Assembly: GCA_947252455.1 (NCBI GenBank)
Contig: CAMXVQ010000028.1
Span: forward strand, 1 to 14,107
Reading direction: 5' to 3'
From: an uncultured Atopobium sp.
GTDB lineage: Bacteria > Actinomycetota > Coriobacteriia > Coriobacteriales > Atopobiaceae
DNA: 14,107 bases
Under the pieces are notes generated by a model. That model saw only the letters and a program-made list of their open reading frames with translations, did no database searches and had not been told where the DNA came from. The position numbers and the translations under genes were made by a program. Shown piece by piece: positions 1 through 7,796 of this stretch; position 1 is the first letter of the stretch, and each line of letters begins with the position of its first letter.

Positions 1-136
1 TAGTAGATTCACTTTTGTCAAAAAGAATCGCCATTTGATTTGCTGTTATCCAAATTGATTCATTCTGAATAAATGCATTGACAGAAACATCTTCCTTTGC
101 AGATTTATAAATTAAAAACCGAAATTCGTTACTCAT
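1..136 (-). CDS. RhuM-like (virulence RhuM family) protein, N-terminal part only
   Basis: Reading leftwards from the ATG at 134-136, 45 codons stay open to the window edge, so only the N-terminus is visible. The product begins MSNEFRFLIYKSAKEDVSVN and continues with a '...IWITANQMAILFDKS' segment. That segment matches the start of RhuM-type proteins, in which a W-(L/V/I)-T-x-x-x-M-A-x-L-F motif begins a helical DNA-binding-like domain. The start overlaps the hsdM stop in an ATGA arrangement (133-136), so translation is probably coupled. RhuM-like genes are often found inside type I restriction-modification operons between hsdM and hsdS; their exact role there is not established. The family call is from a short fragment and is moderately sure. 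The reading frame and operon position are clear. Confidence 0.7.
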   Translation of the reverse strand, partial: MSNEFRFLIYKSAKEDVSVNAFIQNESIWITANQMAILFDKSEST

Positions 137-1704
137 ACGCCCACCTCGATTTCTGCAATGATTTCATCAATTGCTTTTCTTAAGGTCTCTTCACGAGCAA
201 CGATTTCTTTGATTTCAGCATTCAGCTTTACAATATCGATTTTCTCTCTTGTATCCTCTGCTTCAACATAAGTTGATACAGAAAGGTTGTAATCATTTTT
301 AGAAATCTCATCATAGGTTGCAAGATGCGAGAAATGCTCAATTTCACTGCGGTTAGCAAAACACTCTACAATCTTATCCATATTGTCTTGAGTAAGTTTA
401 TTATTGTTCGTAACCTTGATGCATTCATTTGTTGCATCAATAAATAAAGTCCTATTGTCTTTTTTGCCTTTCTTAAGCACCATAATGCAGGTGGCAATTG
501 AAGTTCCAAAGAAAAGGTTAGGGGGTAACTGAATAATGCAGTCTACAAAGTTGTTATCAATAAGATATTTTCGTATTTTCTTTTCAGCTCCGCCACGGTA
601 CATAATGCCTGGAAAACATACAATCGCAGCCGTTCCATTTGATGCAAGCCATGAAAGTGAATGCATAATAAATGCAAGGTCAGCTTTGCTTTTTGGCGCA
701 AGAACACCTGCAGGCGCAAAACGAGGATCGTTTATGAGTAATGGATTTTCATCACCAGCCCATTTAATAGAATATGGTGGATTTGAAACGATAAGTTCAA
801 ACGGCTCGTCATCCCAGTGCTGCGGAGCTATAAGGGTATCTTCACAAGCAATATTAAATTTATCAAAGTCAATGTCATGTAGGAACATATTGATACGGCA
901 AAGGTTGTAGGTTGTAATATTGATTTCCTGTCCATAGAAACCATTACGAATCTTATCTCTGCCAAGTATTTTTTCGGCTTTTAAAAGTAGCGAACCACTG
1001 CCACAAGCTGGGTCATATACCTTATTGATTTCTGTTTTTCCAACTGTACCAAGTCTTGTAAGAAGTTCTGATACTTCAGCAGGAGTAAAAAACTCTCCAC
1101 CCGATTTACCTGCATTTGATGCATACATTGCCATGAGGTATTCATAGGCATCACCGAATGCATCAATATCGTGATCCTTAACATCTCCAAGATTCATATC
1201 AGCCACACCATCAAGAAGCTTGCAGAGCTTTTCGTTTCTCTTTGCTACTGTAGAGCCAAGCTTATTACTGTTTACATCAAAGTCATCAAAAAGACCTGCA
1301 AAATCAGATTCAGACTCACTGCCTTTTGCTGACTCTTCAATATGACGGAATACCTTCTCAAGTGTTTCATTAAGGTTTTCATCATCCTTAGCTTTTGCCC
1401 TTACATTACAAAAGAGTTCAGATGGAAGGATAAAGAAACCTTTTTCCTGAACAAGTCCTTCCCTTGCTTCCCCTGCATCGTCATCAGACATCTGTGCAAA
1501 ATCGAAATCAGCGTTCCCTGCTTCAATTTCACCTGCGTTAATATAGTTAGTAATGTTTTCAGAAATATATCTGTAGAACATAGTGCCAAGTACATAGTTC
1601 TTAAAGTCCCAACCATCTACAGCGCCACGCAGTTCATCTGCGATTGCCCATATAGCTCTGTGAAGTTCATCACGTTCCTGTTCCTTCTTATTTTCGATAG
1701 CCAT
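133..1704 (-). CDS. hsdM: Type I restriction-modification system DNA methyltransferase subunit HsdM
   Basis: 523 residues, a full length for HsdM. The subunit transfers a methyl group from S-adenosylmethionine to adenine N6 and forms the modification enzyme with the specificity subunit HsdS. The N-terminal helical HsdM domain covers about residues 8-165 ('LRGAVDGWDFKNYVLG' is typical). The Rossmann-type N6-MTase domain follows, with GGEFFTP at 202-208, SAM-binding motif I DPACGSGSLL at 231-240, and catalytic motif IV NPPY at 308-311. The ATG is preceded by a GAAGGG ribosome-binding site at suitable spacing. The stop overlaps the start of the RhuM-like gene by 4 bp. hsdS and hsdR are not in the window, so whether the system is complete cannot be judged. 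All key methyltransferase motifs are intact, so this is probably a working gene. Base composition is clearly more AT-rich than the rpo genes, which fits horizontal acquisition. Confidence 0.97.
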   Translation of the reverse strand: MAIENKKEQERDELHRAIWAIADELRGAVDGWDFKNYVLGTMFYRYISENITNYINAGEIEAGNADFDFAQMSDDDAGEAREGLVQEKGFFILPSELFCNVRAKAKDDENLNETLEKVFRHIEESAKGSESESDFAGLFDDFDVNSNKLGSTVAKRNEKLCKLLDGVADMNLGDVKDHDIDAFGDAYEYLMAMYASNAGKSGGEFFTPAEVSELLTRLGTVGKTEINKVYDPACGSGSLLLKAEKILGRDKIRNGFYGQEINITTYNLCRINMFLHDIDFDKFNIACEDTLIAPQHWDDEPFELIVSNPPYSIKWAGDENPLLINDPRFAPAGVLAPKSKADLAFIMHSLSWLASNGTAAIVCFPGIMYRGGAEKKIRKYLIDNNFVDCIIQLPPNLFFGTSIATCIMVLKKGKKDNRTLFIDATNECIKVTNNNKLTQDNMDKIVECFANRSEIEHFSHLATYDEISKNDYNLSVSTYVEAEDTREKIDIVKLNAEIKEIVAREETLRKAIDEIIAEIEVGV

Positions 1705-1769
1705 GATCTTTTTCCCTTCACTTTAAAATCAAGCCATGCCTCTTCTACATCTGAATGATCGACATCATG

Positions 1770-1809
1770 TATCTTACCATGTACTCAGGACAAGAATTGC
1801 ATGTACCGC
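1770..1809. repeat. Diverged 40-bp direct repeat, copy 1 (upstream of hsdM)
   Basis: This copy runs from TATCTTACCATGT through GGACAAGAATT to CATGTACCGC. It is nearly the same as 3179-3219: blocks of 13, 11, 5 and 5 identical bases are separated by a 5-base variable stretch, one mismatch and a 1-base gap. It lies 66-105 bp upstream of the hsdM start. It could be a shared operator, a recombination or attachment-like site, or a relic of a duplicated leader. A short frame with a good AGGAG site (1821-1825) encodes only MRYMQFLS and stops inside the repeat. Confidence 0.8.
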
Positions 1810-1836
1810 ATATAGTTTCTCTCCTGTTAGTTGCAA
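1809..1836 (-). promoter_or_regulatory. Possible promoter for hsdM
   Basis: On the minus strand TTGCAA (1831-1836) and TATATG (1809-1814) are 16 bp apart and match the sigma-70 -35 and -10 boxes at 4 of 6 positions each. The pair sits just after the terminator at 1839-1871, where a new promoter for hsdM would be expected. Transcription would start inside the 1770-1809 repeat. The match is weak and unproven. Confidence 0.35.
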
Positions 1837-1838
1837 TC

Positions 1839-1871
1839 AAAAAAAGACGATAGAGTTCTATTTCTACCGCC
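1839..1871 (-). terminator. Rho-independent terminator after the ORF6N gene
   Basis: On the minus strand GGCGGTAGA pairs with TCTATCGTC in a 9-bp stem with two G-U pairs and an 8-base loop, followed by seven T. It lies about 50 bp after the ORF6N stop codon and separates that gene from hsdM, so the two probably form separate transcription units. Confidence 0.75.
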
Positions 1872-1921
1872 TTTCACAAGTCTTATAGCTATTCATTGAA
1901 TACCGCTTTACCATTTACATA

Positions 1922-2929
1922 TTAAATTTTCAAATTCTTATTGTTCAGCATTCCGCCAAACATCGTATGATACATATCCTTAGAAGATTCCTCTATCTTT
2001 GTAATACTTGATATTTTATTTCCCGCATCTTTTGATGAAGCTCCGCAAAGATAAAAGTCTTCATTTTCTGTTCCATAGTCAATAGCAATATATCTATCGT
2101 GATACTTTTTCCCTGCTATTTTCATCTTAAGATTGATATTAGGGTAATCTTTTCTAAAATCGTTTAGGATATTTTTTGTTAGCATATCCTTGTTTTTGAC
2201 ATTGTCGCTAAAGACTGTAATTTCAACATTGTCTTTTGCAGCCCTTAATAATTCTAAGGTTTTCAAGCCTATATAGTTGTCTATCACATAAATACTTTTC
2301 TTTGCAGACTTATATATTTTGGTATAGGCAACATCTGCTTCAATCTTATCTCCGTTCATTAAAAGAAAATGCTTGTATGTGTCTGGATCTATAAAATTAT
2401 CCATCACCTTTTTCAAATCTTCTTTTGTAGCTAAAGTACTAATTTTATTGTTTATTGTTGCTATATCCTTTGTATTTTGGTTTGTCTGTACTGCTATTTG
2501 TAATAATTCTTTCGAGGTGATAAAGTCTTGGTTTTCAACTATAAAATCTTTCATCTGCTTAAACATTCGTATTAAAGCCTTGCTTTGCTTGACAGCAAGT
2601 TCTCCTCTTAATACAGTCATCAGCATATAAATACCTTGTTCTGTAAAGGCATAAGGCATATATCTTCTACCGCCTGAACCTTCATCTGATTTTGAGGTCA
2701 AAAATTTTGACCTCAAAAATTCCCATTCATCTTTTGTAAGTTGAAATCTAAAATCTTCATCAAATTTTTCTATGTTATTCTTAACTTGCTGATTAAATGT
2801 TTTTGTTTCATATCCATATATTTCAGCAAGTTCAAAGTCAAGCATAACCTTTTGACCTCGTATATAGTAAATCTTGCTTTTCATTGTAGTTTCATCTATC
2901 ACTACAATTTCTCTGTTTTCTTCCGCCAT
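1922..2929 (-). CDS. ORF6N domain protein with PLD-like C-terminal domain
   Basis: 335 residues from the ATG at 2927-2929. This start is chosen because a perfect GGAGGT lies 7 bases before it and the family homology begins here; a frame open further upstream adds 39 residues of unrelated recombinase-like sequence. The N-terminal ORF6N domain (about residues 14-103: IRGQKVMLDFELAEIYGY, FNQQVKNN, YAFTEQGIYML) is a DNA-binding domain known from phage antirepressors and regulators. A helical linker follows at about 110-180. The C-terminal part (about 180-320) has 'KSIYVIDNYI', 'KYHDRYIAID' and 'CGASSKDAGNK', which resembles a single phospholipase-D-like half site with H277 and K310-type residues. 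This domain pair is known from mobile elements and often lies near type I restriction loci. A regulatory or defence role is inferred; the target is unknown. The gene is very AT-rich and ends before a terminator. Confidence 0.88.
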   Translation of the reverse strand: MAEENREIVVIDETTMKSKIYYIRGQKVMLDFELAEIYGYETKTFNQQVKNNIEKFDEDFRFQLTKDEWEFLRSKFLTSKSDEGSGGRRYMPYAFTEQGIYMLMTVLRGELAVKQSKALIRMFKQMKDFIVENQDFITSKELLQIAVQTNQNTKDIATINNKISTLATKEDLKKVMDNFIDPDTYKHFLLMNGDKIEADVAYTKIYKSAKKSIYVIDNYIGLKTLELLRAAKDNVEITVFSDNVKNKDMLTKNILNDFRKDYPNINLKMKIAGKKYHDRYIAIDYGTENEDFYLCGASSKDAGNKISSITKIEESSKDMYHTMFGGMLNNKNLKI

Positions 2930-2936
2930 GAAATGC

Positions 2937-2942
2937 ACCTCC
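2937..2942 (-). promoter_or_regulatory. Ribosome-binding site that fixes the ORF6N gene start
   Basis: GGAGGT on the minus strand, 7 bases before the ATG at 2927-2929. It supports this start over the in-frame ATG codons upstream at 3044-3046 and 3038-3040, neither of which has a comparable site. Confidence 0.8.
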
Positions 2943-2962
2943 AACATTAGTCCTGTGAGTGG

Positions 2963-3058
2963 GTGATATTCTCCCCTGGGTATATCTACTTTTTCACTCT
3001 CCAATATCTTTGCTATTCGATACGGACCATTGCCCTGCATGGTCATATTGAATAATAT
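2963..3058 (-). pseudogene. Relic of a serine site-specific recombinase
   Basis: Read in the frame that continues into the ORF6N gene, this stretch gives ILFNMTMQGNGPYRIAKIL followed by ESEKVDIPRGEYH. That is the pattern (IF-x-M-x-x-x-G-x-GP-x-x-IA-x-x-L-x-x-x-K-v-x-x-P) of the central 'Recombinase' domain of large serine integrases and transposases such as the TnpX type. A TAA stop lies immediately before it (3059-3061), and no catalytic N-terminal domain or zinc ribbon is present, so only about 32 residues remain. It points to earlier mobile-element activity between rpoC and the restriction locus. The family call rests on a short motif. Confidence 0.55.
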
Positions 3059-3211
3059 TTATCGGGTTATTTCCCAAAAAACACTCTTGCCTAAATAGCA
3101 CACTCGCCTGCTCCAGCAAAGCACATGCATATCATCTAGCGTAATTCTCGTAATGCTTACAGTCTTTGTATCAGGTTCTATCTTACCATGTGTGCTGGAC
3201 AAGAATTTCAT
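3059..3211 (-). other. Small unrecognised reading frame (50 codons), probably not a gene
   Basis: An ATG at 3209-3211, inside repeat copy 2, opens a 50-residue frame starting MKFLSSTHGKIEPDTKTVS and ending in TAA just before the recombinase relic, in the same reading frame. There is no clear ribosome-binding site. No family is recognised. It may be scrambled mobile-element sequence or a decayed gene start. It is recorded because its first codons belong to the direct repeat. Confidence 0.2.
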
Positions 3212-3219
3212 GTCACCGC
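3179..3219. repeat. Diverged 41-bp direct repeat, copy 2 (next to the rpoC terminator)
   Basis: This is the partner of 1770-1809 in the same orientation, starting TATCTTACCATGT and ending CATGTCACCGC. It ends 13 bp from the T-tract of the rpoC terminator, where the sequence changes from core-genome to accessory character. The two copies bracket the ORF6N gene, its terminator and the recombinase relic. Confidence 0.8.
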
Positions 3220-3232
3220 GCGCTCTTTAAAC

Positions 3233-3265
3233 AAAAAAAAACAGCCGACATGGGTCGGCTGTTTT
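3233..3265 (-). terminator. Rho-independent terminator of the rpoBC transcript
   Basis: On the minus strand AAAACAGCCGAC pairs with GTCGGCTGTTTT across a 4-base loop, a GC-rich 9-bp core extended by A-T pairs, and is followed by a run of T. It lies about 70 bp after the rpoC stop codon. Confidence 0.93.
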
Positions 3266-3333
3266 AATCGTACAAAACTCAAACGAGGCTGCTTACGGGC
3301 GCGTTAACGCCACGCTGCGCGCTGCACTAAAAC

Positions 3334-6300
3334 CTACTCGTCTTGTTTATCACTATCCGCGCTGTCTTGCTTCATAACGCTCGAAAGCAAGTCACCTAAA
3401 GAGTCAAGATCCTCATTGATAATGTCGCTATCTTCGCTGTCATCGTGCTCATCGGAATCTGCACCACCAATAAACTCATCCTCGGTAAAGTGATGCGTTG
3501 CAGGAGCAGCAGTTCCAAGCATAATGTCGTTATCAGGATCGGGCGAGAATACCATGTTCAATAGCTGCGAAAGATCTTCACTGTCGGCTTCGTCTTCATC
3601 GGGCTCCAAGATATACAGCAAGTTACGCGCCTCAAGACCCTCGCGAAGCTCTTCAATTGCCTTCGCACCAATACCATCAATACGCAAAAGCTCATCTTCG
3701 GTCTTACCAATAAGATCGCCCACAGTTTCTATACCAACTTCGCTGAATTTATTTGTCCAGCGTTGCGACACACCAAGGTCGTCAAACAGATAGAGCTTAG
3801 CATCCTCGGTAGAAAGCGAACGTCCGTTCTTAGAGTAAACACCATTGTTGGAGTAATCCTCACCAATCCAGTCAAGCTGCTTGGGGAGCTGCTCTTCAAT
3901 ATCTTTAAGCTCATCGGGTGCCCAATCGGGGAGCGCCTTTGCATTAGGAGAGGTAGGCCCATCGATAGCCTGACCCTTATACGTAAGCTGAACATCATCA
4001 TACGCTTTAAGTCCAGTACCTGCAGGAATCTTCTTACCAGCAATTACGTTAGACTTAAGGTCAAGTAAGTGGTCGGTTTCGCCCTTAATAGCAGACTCGG
4101 TTAAGACACCTGCTGTACGGATAAACGATGCGCTTGACAGCCACGAATCAATTGAGGACGCAACTTTAAGCGTACCCAAAATAACCGCTTCTGCCTCGGG
4201 AACTTTACCACCTGCAGCGCTAATGTTTGCAACCGTATTGGCAAATACATATCTATCAACATACTGACCAAGCAGGTATTGCGAATCGCCAGGATTGGTA
4301 ATTTGAACACGACGCAACATCTGACGTGCAATAACTTCGATGTGTTTGTCGTTAAGGTCTACACCTTGTGAGGTATAAACGTCTTTAACCGACTTAACAA
4401 AGGTGTGCATGGTTTCTTCGATACCAGTTAAGCTACGTAAGACTCTAAAGTTAACAAAGCCGCGGGTAATCTGATCGCCCGGCTCAACTTCGCAACCATC
4501 TTCGATACCAGGCATAAAGCGAACTGATGCAGGAACACGCCACTGCGCAAGAATACGGCTTTCGTCGTCTTTATCGGTAATGCTAATTTGGTACTCGGTT
4601 TGCTCAGGCGTAATGTGCAAAATACCGCTGAACGCAGCAAGATCGGCTTCACGTCCCAAAATCTTTTCGTTAACGTTTCCAACAACGTCGAACATACGAG
4701 CAACCGTAGGCAAACCTTGCGTAATATCCTCGGCACCTGCAACACCACCAGAGTGAATGGTACGCATCGTAAGCTGGGTACCAGGCTCACCAATGGACTG
4801 AGCTGCAATAATACCAACTGAAGTTCCAATGTTTACGGGACGGCGCGTAGACAAGTCCCAACCATAGCACTTTTGACAAACACCATAACGAGACTTACAG
4901 GTAAGCAGCGCACGAAGCACAACGCTTTTAAGACCAGCGTCAACAAGCTTTTGCAAGTCTTGCTTTGAAGAGATGTAAGAGTCTTTGGCAAACAAAACTT
5001 CACCCGTCTGGGGATCACAAATATCTTGCAAAACGCAACGACCCACCAGATCCATATCAACATCGTTTTCGCCCGGCTTAATAAGCTTATAGGTTACGCC
5101 GTCTACGGTTTCGCAGTCTTCTTCGCGAACAATAACGTCTTGCGCAACATCTACCAGCCTACGTGTTAAGTAACCAGAGTCAGAGGTGTGCGATGCCGTA
5201 TCTACCAAACCTTTACGTGCACCATAGGTAGAAATGAAGTACTCAAGCGGCTCCAGACCTTCGCGGAAGTTTGCTTTAATTGGCAAGTCGATGGTATCAC
5301 CAGACATATCGGCCATCAAACCACGCATACCAGCAAGCTGACGAAGCTGCGTTTTAGAACCACGAGCTCCCGAATCTGCCATCATGTAAATGGGGTTGTC
5401 TTCGCTAAAGCCCTCGAGCATCTCAGAACCCAAGTGCTCGGTGCAATCGGTCCATACGTTAATTACTTCGCTGTGGCGCTCTTTTTCTGACAAGAAGCCG
5501 TCTTCGTAGTACTCGTTAATTTGGTCTACTTTACCTTGTGCTTCTTCCAAAAGCTGAGGTTTATCATCTGGAATAATAGCGTCCCAAACAGAAACAGTTA
5601 AGCCTGCCTGAGTTGCATAATGGAAGCCCACGTGCTTAATGGCGTCCAAAATGGGCTCTACACGAGAAAGCGTATAACGGTCACAGCAATCGTTAACTAA
5701 AGTAGCAATGTCGCCTTTAGCCATCTTAAAGTTCATATAAGGATAGTCGTCGGGCAGGCATTGACGATTAACAATAATGCGTCCGATTGTTGTTTCAAAA
5801 CGAACAGGATCGCCGCTTAAATCGATTTTTTCAAGCTTGCCACGAGCAGAATACGTGCGGAAATAAGGCTTTCCATCGACGGTTGCATTTGCGTCTGCTG
5901 CGGTAAGGCGTACAAAAATGCGCGCTTGAATATCAATACCAGTAAGCGCGTTATAAGACGCCAGCGCATCATCAAAATCAGAGAATACGCGCTTTTCACC
6001 AGCAAGGCCATCTTTTTGCGTAGTAAGGAAGTACACACCAAAGACCATGTCTTGCGATGGAATATTTAATACTTTACCCGATGCAGGTGAGCGCAAGTTA
6101 TTGCTTGAAAGCATAAGAACACGCGCCTCGGTTTGTGCCTGCGTAGAAAGCGGCACGTGTACCGACATTTGGTCACCGTCGAAGTCTGCGTTAAACGGAG
6201 CGCACGCCAATGGATGTAAGTGGATGGCTTTACCCTCTACCAAAACGGGCTCAAATGCCTGAATTGAAAGACGGTGAAGCGTTGGAGCACGGTTAAGCAG

Positions 6301-7791
6301 TACCAAACGACCGCGAATAACCTCGTCCAAAATATCCCAAACCATAGCAGAGCCACGGTCGATAGCGCGCTTTGCACCCTTAATATTTTCGGCTTTGTTA
6401 AGTTCTACCAAGCGGCGCATAACGAAGGGCTTAAAGAGCTCAAGAGCCATAACTGAAGGCAAACCGCATTGGTGAAGCTTAAGACGTGGGTCAACAACGA
6501 TAACCGAACGACCAGAATAATCTACACGCTTACCAAGCAAGTTTTGACGGAAACGACCTTGTTTACCTTTAAGCGACTCTGCCAAAGACTTTAAGGGGCG
6601 GCCGCCACGACCAGTTACAGGACGTCCACGACGACCGTTATCAAACAGTGCGTCTACCGACTCTTGGAGCATACGTTTTTCGTTATTTACAATAATTGCA
6701 GGCGCATCAAGGTTAAGCAAACGCTTTAAGCGATTGTTACGGTTGATGACACGACGATACAAATCGTTTAAGTCAGACGCTGCAAAACGGCCACCGTCGA
6801 GTTGTACCATAGGACGCAAATCAGGTGGAATAACAGGGATAACGTCGAGAATCATGTTGGCAGGGTCATTATTGCCCTTCAAAAATGCGTCAACAATTTC
6901 CAAACGCTTGACCGCGCGCTCGCGACGTTGCTTTTGAGAATCGTCAGAAGCAATGATCTTGCGTAATTCGGTCGCTTCTTTTTCCAAATCAACGCTGTGC
7001 AGCAAATCGCGGATAGCACCTGCACCCATGTCGCCCTTAAAATACATCTTGTAGTAACGACGCATTTCAGAGAACAGCGACTCATCAGAAATAAGCTCAC
7101 GGCACTCCAGCTGCATAAACTTGGTAAACGCCTCTTTGCGCAAGCGTTTTTCGTCTGCATACTCTTCGCGAAGATCAACAATACCGCGTTCAATTTCTTC
7201 GGCAGAAAGCGGCTCTAGATCGCTGAACTCTGGGTCATCGTCTGATGGCTCACCTTGAGCACGCAAGCGTGCAATTTCGTCTTCACACTCTGCGTCAAGT
7301 TCTTCAAGGTCAGCTTGAAGCTCTTCTTTAAGGTCTTGAGCATCTTGTTCGCGTGCTTCGGTGTCAACTTCGGTAATAACATAAGACGCAAAGTAAAGAA
7401 TTTTCTCAAGATCTTTACTCTTCATGTCCAAAAGGCGAGCAAGAGGAAACGTTGCTGGGCTCTTAAAGTACCAAATGTGCGAAACAGGAGCAGCAAGTTC
7501 GATATGACCCATGCGGTCACGGCGGACCTTTGCGCTGGTAATTTCTACACCACAACGCTCACAAACAATGCCTCTAAAGCGGATACCTTTATATTTACCG
7601 CAGGCACATTCCCAGTCTTTTACAGGACCAAAAATCTTTTCGCAGAAAAGTCCGTCCTTTTCAGGCTTAAGCGTGCGGTAGTTGATTGTTTCGTCTTTCT
7701 TGACTTCACCACATGACCAACCGCGAATATCATCCGCGCTGGCAAGGGAAATCTTGATAGCATCGAAATCTGTGGAATCAAAGTCTGCCAC
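3334..7791 (-). CDS. rpoC: DNA-directed RNA polymerase beta' subunit with C-terminal alpha-CTD-like extension
   Basis: 1485 residues from a GTG start; this is the catalytic beta' subunit of RNA polymerase. Visible motifs are the N-terminal zinc site (C62, C64, C77, C80), the actinobacterial charged coiled-coil insert (about 141-230), the active-site motif NADFDGDQM with Mg-binding D536, D538 and D540, the second zinc site (C893, C965, C972, C975), and the trigger-loop segment near 1000-1015 (SIGEPGTQLTMR). The conserved core ends near IPAGTGL (about 1255-1261). Most family members stop soon after; this one continues for over 220 residues. Residues 1335-1391 resemble the C-terminal DNA-binding domain of the alpha subunit, and the last 44 residues contain 17 Asp/Glu. 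The start lies 5 bp after the rpoB stop, with its ribosome-binding site inside the last rpoB codons, so translation is coupled. A strong terminator follows. Confidence 0.99.
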   Translation of the reverse strand: MADFDSTDFDAIKISLASADDIRGWSCGEVKKDETINYRTLKPEKDGLFCEKIFGPVKDWECACGKYKGIRFRGIVCERCGVEITSAKVRRDRMGHIELAAPVSHIWYFKSPATFPLARLLDMKSKDLEKILYFASYVITEVDTEAREQDAQDLKEELQADLEELDAECEDEIARLRAQGEPSDDDPEFSDLEPLSAEEIERGIVDLREEYADEKRLRKEAFTKFMQLECRELISDESLFSEMRRYYKMYFKGDMGAGAIRDLLHSVDLEKEATELRKIIASDDSQKQRRERAVKRLEIVDAFLKGNNDPANMILDVIPVIPPDLRPMVQLDGGRFAASDLNDLYRRVINRNNRLKRLLNLDAPAIIVNNEKRMLQESVDALFDNGRRGRPVTGRGGRPLKSLAESLKGKQGRFRQNLLGKRVDYSGRSVIVVDPRLKLHQCGLPSVMALELFKPFVMRRLVELNKAENIKGAKRAIDRGSAMVWDILDEVIRGRLVLLNRAPTLHRLSIQAFEPVLVEGKAIHLHPLACAPFNADFDGDQMSVHVPLSTQAQTEARVLMLSSNNLRSPASGKVLNIPSQDMVFGVYFLTTQKDGLAGEKRVFSDFDDALASYNALTGIDIQARIFVRLTAADANATVDGKPYFRTYSARGKLEKIDLSGDPVRFETTIGRIIVNRQCLPDDYPYMNFKMAKGDIATLVNDCCDRYTLSRVEPILDAIKHVGFHYATQAGLTVSVWDAIIPDDKPQLLEEAQGKVDQINEYYEDGFLSEKERHSEVINVWTDCTEHLGSEMLEGFSEDNPIYMMADSGARGSKTQLRQLAGMRGLMADMSGDTIDLPIKANFREGLEPLEYFISTYGARKGLVDTASHTSDSGYLTRRLVDVAQDVIVREEDCETVDGVTYKLIKPGENDVDMDLVGRCVLQDICDPQTGEVLFAKDSYISSKQDLQKLVDAGLKSVVLRALLTCKSRYGVCQKCYGWDLSTRRPVNIGTSVGIIAAQSIGEPGTQLTMRTIHSGGVAGAEDITQGLPTVARMFDVVGNVNEKILGREADLAAFSGILHITPEQTEYQISITDKDDESRILAQWRVPASVRFMPGIEDGCEVEPGDQITRGFVNFRVLRSLTGIEETMHTFVKSVKDVYTSQGVDLNDKHIEVIARQMLRRVQITNPGDSQYLLGQYVDRYVFANTVANISAAGGKVPEAEAVILGTLKVASSIDSWLSSASFIRTAGVLTESAIKGETDHLLDLKSNVIAGKKIPAGTGLKAYDDVQLTYKGQAIDGPTSPNAKALPDWAPDELKDIEEQLPKQLDWIGEDYSNNGVYSKNGRSLSTEDAKLYLFDDLGVSQRWTNKFSEVGIETVGDLIGKTEDELLRIDGIGAKAIEELREGLEARNLLYILEPDEDEADSEDLSQLLNMVFSPDPDNDIMLGTAAPATHHFTEDEFIGGADSDEHDDSEDSDIINEDLDSLGDLLSSVMKQDSADSDKQDE

Positions 7792-7796
7792 GTTCG

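Noticed and set aside
536..1758. Plus-strand open frames of 124 and 138 codons opposite hsdM
   Set aside because: They lie wholly or mostly antisense to the well-supported hsdM, have no ribosome-binding sites or family resemblance, and look like shadows of its codon pattern.
3297..3314. Palindrome around GCGTTAACGC after rpoC
   Set aside because: It is a 10-bp perfect palindrome with no T-run and no second copy seen; the real terminator is the stronger hairpin at 3233-3265.
7255..7716. Plus-strand open frame of 153 codons opposite rpoC
   Set aside because: It is antisense to a highly conserved rpoC segment, including the first zinc site, and its product is unrecognisable. Other antisense frames in rpoC and rpoB (for example 8724-9167, 8785-9144, 9648-10010) were rejected for the same reason.
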